A stretch of 64,000 nt of DNA. Origin: T3Sed10-241 sp036796255 (GTDB taxonomy: Bacteria; Bacteroidota; Bacteroidia; Flavobacteriales_D; Cryomorphaceae). The notes beneath the pieces were generated by a model, which saw nothing but the letters and a program-made list of their open reading frames with translations, did not search any database and had not been told where the DNA came from. The DNA is taken from NCBI GenBank assembly GCA_036796255.1, contig DAIRDH010000012.1, forward strand, positions 3,346 to 67,345, in the 5' to 3' direction. Of this stretch, positions 60,845 to 64,000 are shown piece after piece; within the stretch, counting starts at the first letter, position 1, and every line of letters begins with the position of its first letter. Position numbers and translations under genes: made by a program.

Positions 60845-61321
60845 TTAGCGGATGCGGTCCAGTGACTTTACCAGCGCCTCATCCTTCTTGATGCCCCTCA
60901 CCGCGAGGAAGCACAAGGGCAGCGCAGCCACCGGCATGTAGAAACCCACGTGGTGCAAAATGCGGATATCTGCAGTAAATTGAAGCTCGGCGATGGCATC
61001 AATGGCGAAGAATAAATACACCGCATAGGCCAGATTGCTCAGAAATGCGAGGCGCGTGATGCGGTATTGAACGGGACGCTTTTTAAACAAGAAAATGGCC
61101 ACCGCAGGAAAAATGACCGATAAAAAACCCAAAACCCATACTGGAAAGCCGTACACCCCCGACATGAGCAGCACATCGCTTTGGGTGTTAAACACGCCAA
61201 ACATCGCGTATTCAGCCACCTTCAAATCTCCCTCAAGGTAATGGGCATAAGGAAGTACGAAAGTGAGCAGCCCACACAGCGCAGCGAGAAATAAATATAT
61301 TGTTTGTACCCTTTGTATCAT
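60845..61321 (-). CDS. DUF4293 membrane protein
   Basis: The 158-residue protein has four hydrophobic segments (IYLFLAALCGLLTFVLPYAH, FPVWVLGFLSVIFPAVAIFLF, LAFLSNLAYAVYLFFAIDAI, HVGFYMPVAALPLCFLAVRG) and the family N-terminus MIQRVQTIYL. DUF4293 has no known function and is a Bacteroidota family. It converges on the metallophosphoesterase gene (1-nt gap). Confidence 0.88.
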   Translation of the reverse strand: MIQRVQTIYLFLAALCGLLTFVLPYAHYLEGDLKVAEYAMFGVFNTQSDVLLMSGVYGFPVWVLGFLSVIFPAVAIFLFKKRPVQYRITRLAFLSNLAYAVYLFFAIDAIAELQFTADIRILHHVGFYMPVAALPLCFLAVRGIKKDEALVKSLDRIR

Positions 61322-61342
61322 GTCATTTTCGCGTTAAGCGGC

Positions 61343-61350
61343 CAAATATA
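61343..61350 (-). promoter_or_regulatory. -7 box of the DUF4293 gene
   Basis: TATATTTG on the minus strand, an exact match, 22 nt upstream of the ATG. CAA (TTG minus) at 61374-61376 is a possible -33 with a long 23-nt spacer. Confidence 0.4.
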
Positions 61351-61527
61351 ACCGATTCCCAGCGGAGGGATATCAACTTCAGAATGTTATTTTTTTTAAA
61401 AGGCATTGCGGCGCTTCACTTGAATTGTCGTATCATTGCAACACCACAGAGGCCAAAACTATCTCAGCACGGCCCTACCTCCAAACATTACAACTGTTTC
61501 ACATACTCAACAATTTAACATCCATAG

Positions 61528-63480
61528 ATGTACGACATCATTGAACTTAATGGGCTGAAAGTAGCCGACCTTCGGGATATTGCCAAAGAACTGGACATCA
61601 AGAAAACCGAAGCACTAAAAAAACAAGACCTTATTTACCGCATTCTTGACGAACAAGCAGTACAACCTGTAAAAGCCGGCAGCCCAGCAGCCGCTGAAGA
61701 CAAGCCAGCAAGGGCAGCGAGCGAAAAAGGTGAGGAAAAATCTCCCGCAACAGAACAGAAAAAACGCGGCCGCAAACCAAAAACGGTGAATGTAACCGCC
61801 ACTGCCGCCGACGCACCCAAGGTAGTCGCCGAATCCGCAGAAGGCAAAAAGGAGTCAACTCCCCAGAATTCCCGCCTTGCCGACACCCAACAGAAAGAAG
61901 AACGCCTACCCAAGCCGGCTGAAAATACCCGCGGAGAGCGCACCCCCAGGCCTGAGCGCACCGACAACAACCGCCGCGAAGGTGAAAGGAATCCACGCCA
62001 AAACGAACCCCGCGCAAATCAACCAAGCGAAGGCCGACAGCAACAAAATCCGCGTCAAAACGACAACCGCCAGAACGAACCCCGCCAGCAAAACGACGGC
62101 AACCGCAATGACAACCGCCGCAACGAGCCGCGCCAGCAAAACGATGGCAACCGCAACGACACCCGCAGCAATGAGCCNNNNNNNNNNNNNNNNNNNNNNN
62201 NNNNNNNNNNNNNNNNNNNNNNNNNNNNNNNNNNNNNNNNNNNNNNNNNNNNNNNNNNNNNNNNNNNNNNNNNNNNNGAGCCACGCCCCCAGCAAGACAA
62301 CCGCCAACGCCAGAATGACCAACGCCAAAATGATCAGCGCCAGAAACGCGAAGAGATGTACAACTTTGACGGCTTTGTGCCCACAGAAGGTGTGCTCGAA
62401 CTGATGCCCGACGGCTACGGATTCCTGCGTTCATCTGACTATAATTACCTCAACTCACCCGATGATGTGTACGTTGCACAAAACCAGGTGAAACTCTACG
62501 GCCTCAAAACCGGCGATACCGTGGTAGGCTATGTGCGCCCGCCTAAAGAAGGTGAAAAGTACTTCCCGCTTATTAAGGTTGAAGAAATCAATGGCCGCGA
62601 CCCGGACTTTGTAAGAGACCGCGTTCCTTTCAAATACCTCACACCGCTTTTCCCCGATGAGAAATTCGACCTCGCCGGCGATGGCAAAAACATCAGCACG
62701 CGCATCATCGACCTCTTCTCTCCTATTGGAAAAGGCCAGCGCGGATTGATCGTTTCACAGCCGAAAACCGGTAAAACGACCTTGCTCAAGGATGTGGCCA
62801 ATGCCATTGCGGCAAACCACCCTGAGACTTACCTTATCATATTGCTCATCGACGAGCGCCCTGAAGAAGTTACGGACATGAAGCGCTCAGTGAAAGCCGA
62901 GGTGATTGCCTCTACCTTTGATGAGCCCGCCGACCGCCACGTAAAGATTGCCAACATCGTACTCGAGAAGGCAAAGCGCATGGTAGAGTGCGGCCACGAT
63001 GTGTGCATCCTGCTCGACTCCATCACGAGGCTGGCGAGGGCATACAATACTGTATCGCCATCATCAGGTAAGGTACTTTCCGGTGGTGTGGATGCCAATG
63101 CCCTTCAGAAACCCAAGCGTTTCTTTGGCGCTGCCCGCAAAATTGAAAACGGTGGTTCACTCTCCATTTTGGCGACAGCCCTGATCGATACCGGTTCTAA
63201 AATGGACGAAGTGATCTTTGAAGAATTCAAAGGAACCGGCAACATGGAATTGCAACTCGACCGCAAGATTGCCAACCGACGCGTATACCCAGCCATCGAT
63301 ATTATGGCTTCAGGCACACGCCGCGACGACTTGCTGATGCCAAAAGACGTGCTGCAACGCATGTGGATTTTGCGCAAGCACCTCGCCGATATGAACCCTG
63401 TGGAAGCCATGGAATTTGTGAAAGGCCGCATCGAGCAAACCCGCTCCAATGAAGAATTCCTGGTAACCATGAACGGATAA
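61528..63480 (+). CDS. rho: Transcription termination factor Rho with a long low-complexity insertion (interrupted by an assembly gap)
   Basis: Rho is an RNA-dependent hexameric ATPase that ends transcription. The N-terminal Rho_N helix (LKVADLRDIAKELDIKKTEA, about 9-28) is followed by about 210 residues rich in Arg, Asn, Gln, Glu and Pro, partly tandem repeats. The RNA-binding cold-shock-like domain (EGVLELMPDGYGFLRSSDYN) and ATPase core then follow: Walker A VSQPKTGKTTLLKD, Walker B LIILLIDERPEEVTD, and the Q- and R-loop region DSITRLARAYN. A 100-N gap lies in the repeats; the true length and frame across it are unknown. DUF4199 starts 8 nt after the stop. Confidence 0.95.
   Translation: MYDIIELNGLKVADLRDIAKELDIKKTEALKKQDLIYRILDEQAVQPVKAGSPAAAEDKPARAASEKGEEKSPATEQKKRGRKPKTVNVTATAADAPKVVAESAEGKKESTPQNSRLADTQQKEERLPKPAENTRGERTPRPERTDNNRREGERNPRQNEPRANQPSEGRQQQNPRQNDNRQNEPRQQNDGNRNDNRRNEPRQQNDGNRNDTRSNEXXXXXXXXXXXXXXXXXXXXXXXXXXXXXXXXXXEPRPQQDNRQRQNDQRQNDQRQKREEMYNFDGFVPTEGVLELMPDGYGFLRSSDYNYLNSPDDVYVAQNQVKLYGLKTGDTVVGYVRPPKEGEKYFPLIKVEEINGRDPDFVRDRVPFKYLTPLFPDEKFDLAGDGKNISTRIIDLFSPIGKGQRGLIVSQPKTGKTTLLKDVANAIAANHPETYLIILLIDERPEEVTDMKRSVKAEVIASTFDEPADRHVKIANIVLEKAKRMVECGHDVCILLDSITRLARAYNTVSPSSGKVLSGGVDANALQKPKRFFGAARKIENGGSLSILATALIDTGSKMDEVIFEEFKGTGNMELQLDRKIANRRVYPAIDIMASGTRRDDLLMPKDVLQRMWILRKHLADMNPVEAMEFVKGRIEQTRSNEEFLVTMNG
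62059..62177 (+). repeat. 48-nt in-frame tandem repeat in rho
   Basis: Units at 62059-62106 and 62107-62154 (16 codons, NDNRxNEPRQQNDGNR) are near identical and a third unit is cut by the N-run at 62178. The repeat explains the assembly gap. Confidence 0.85.
62178..62277. other. Assembly gap of 100 N
   Basis: Exactly 100 ambiguous bases, the usual placeholder for a gap of unknown size. Its length is not a multiple of three, so the in-frame continuation across it is not evidence of the real length. Confidence 0.99.
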
Positions 63481-63488
63481 ATCCGCGC

Positions 63489-63983
63489 ATGACACACCCC
63501 AACCTGCAAACAGCAATACGGGTCGCACTGTCGGTAATCGGCGTGCGACTCGTGCTTTTTTACGGCGGCTTTCAAACCGAATGGACGGAGCCAGCCTACA
63601 TTTTTCTCAACCTTGCGGCGCTGCCGGCGCTGAGCATTTATGCCATTTGGCCGCGGGGGCCTTACACCGGATTTCTGGATGATGCCAAAAACAGCATGAA
63701 ACTTCTGGGCCTCTACAGCCTGGTGATGACGGTATTCTTCTTCATCTACTATCAATTCATCGATGTAGAATTTTTCAAATCAAAACAAGAGGCGCTTATT
63801 TTTCAAGCCATCGAAGGAAGCGAAGAAGCCATCAATCCCGAAGAAGCTGCTGATAAAGTACGGTCGTTCTTCTCATTGCGCAATGGCACAGCCATCGTGC
63901 TCGCTGGCTACGTAGCTTCGAGCGCCTTTTACTCCATCTTCTTCTCAGCGATTAAACGTGTTGTGCCGGGGATTGGCAGGTGA
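63489..63983 (+). CDS. DUF4199 membrane protein
   Basis: The 164-residue protein has two to three hydrophobic segments in the first 90 residues (IRVALSVIGVRLVLFYGGFQ, YIFLNLAALPALSIYAIWP, LLGLYSLVMTVFFFIYYQF) and a final one (TAIVLAGYVASSAFYSIFFSAIKRV), separated by an acidic loop (EGSEEAINPEEAADK). DUF4199 is a Bacteroidota family of unknown function. Its start lies 8 nt after the rho stop, so it is probably co-transcribed with rho. Confidence 0.82.
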   Translation: MTHPNLQTAIRVALSVIGVRLVLFYGGFQTEWTEPAYIFLNLAALPALSIYAIWPRGPYTGFLDDAKNSMKLLGLYSLVMTVFFFIYYQFIDVEFFKSKQEALIFQAIEGSEEAINPEEAADKVRSFFSLRNGTAIVLAGYVASSAFYSIFFSAIKRVVPGIGR

Positions 63984-64000
63984 GTGCTTGGGGTTCTGTT

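Noticed and set aside
1..64000. CRISPR array, insertion sequence, integrase or rRNA operon
   Set aside because: No regularly spaced direct repeats, transposase motifs or rRNA-like sequence were seen on either strand.

Overview
The window looks like chromosomal DNA of a member of Bacteroidota, probably a Flavobacteriales or Cryomorphaceae-like lineage (inference). The signs are C-terminal type IX secretion (T9SS) sorting domains on three exported proteins, lineage-typical families (DUF4199, DUF4293, DUF4294, DUF4476, DUF5686), many SPI/SPII-exported envelope proteins, and Bacteroidota-type promoters with a TAnnTTTG -7 box and a TTG -33 box about 19-20 nt upstream. A run of exactly 100 N inside rho marks a scaffold gap, so this is a draft assembly. 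I see no prophage, insertion sequence, CRISPR array or rRNA operon. The content is mostly housekeeping and envelope genes.

Layout. 1-5.6 kb: a truncated Castor/Pollux-like channel, a T9SS-exported subtilase, a Crp/Fnr regulator, a small beta-barrel protein and tRNA-Arg(UCU). 5.8-13 kb: SulP transporter, Sua5/TsaC, a fused FAD/Fe-S dehydrogenase convergent with it, proC and a single-domain response regulator. 13-17.7 kb: SPFH lipoprotein, a PaaE-like reductase, and the rpsP-rimM-trmN6 translation cluster. 17.8-24.6 kb: a lipoprotein, a saccharopine dehydrogenase-like enzyme, and a four-gene envelope operon (DUF4476, CsgG-like lipoprotein, two LPP20-like lipoproteins). 25-31 kb: YitT plus an HD hydrolase, a secreted endonuclease/phosphatase-family enzyme, and an OmpA protein with a co-transcribed barrel protein. 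31-41.8 kb: an MbnP/MbnH-like pair, a T9SS cargo protein, an exported methyltransferase, cytochrome b561, MATE, a sugar dehydrogenase, an Omp85-type barrel and a YqaE lipoprotein. 42-46.3 kb (minus): a probable damage-repair operon, pcm - beta-barrel - nnrE/nnrD - glutaminyl cyclase. 46.5-50.8 kb: Gfo/Idh oxidoreductase, lipoprotein, polyprenyl sugar-phosphate transferase and 3-hydroxyacyl-CoA dehydrogenase. 50.8-64 kb: DUF4294, sucC, hydrolase, fasciclin, a DUF5686 outer-membrane protein, a large composite palindromic repeat, an ABC exporter, truA, YfcE-like phosphoesterase, DUF4293, rho and DUF4199.

How the genes work together: the clearest units are (a) rpsP-rimM-trmN6 for ribosome and tRNA maturation; (b) the MbnP/MbnH-like pair, in which a di-heme enzyme is expected to oxidise a tryptophan of its partner; (c) the four-gene lipoprotein operon, the best candidate for an undescribed envelope assembly; (d) the pcm/nnrE-nnrD/glutaminyl cyclase group, combining protein and NAD(P)H damage repair; and (e) a sugar-transferase cluster for surface polysaccharide. 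Functions come from reading motifs by eye; no database search was run.
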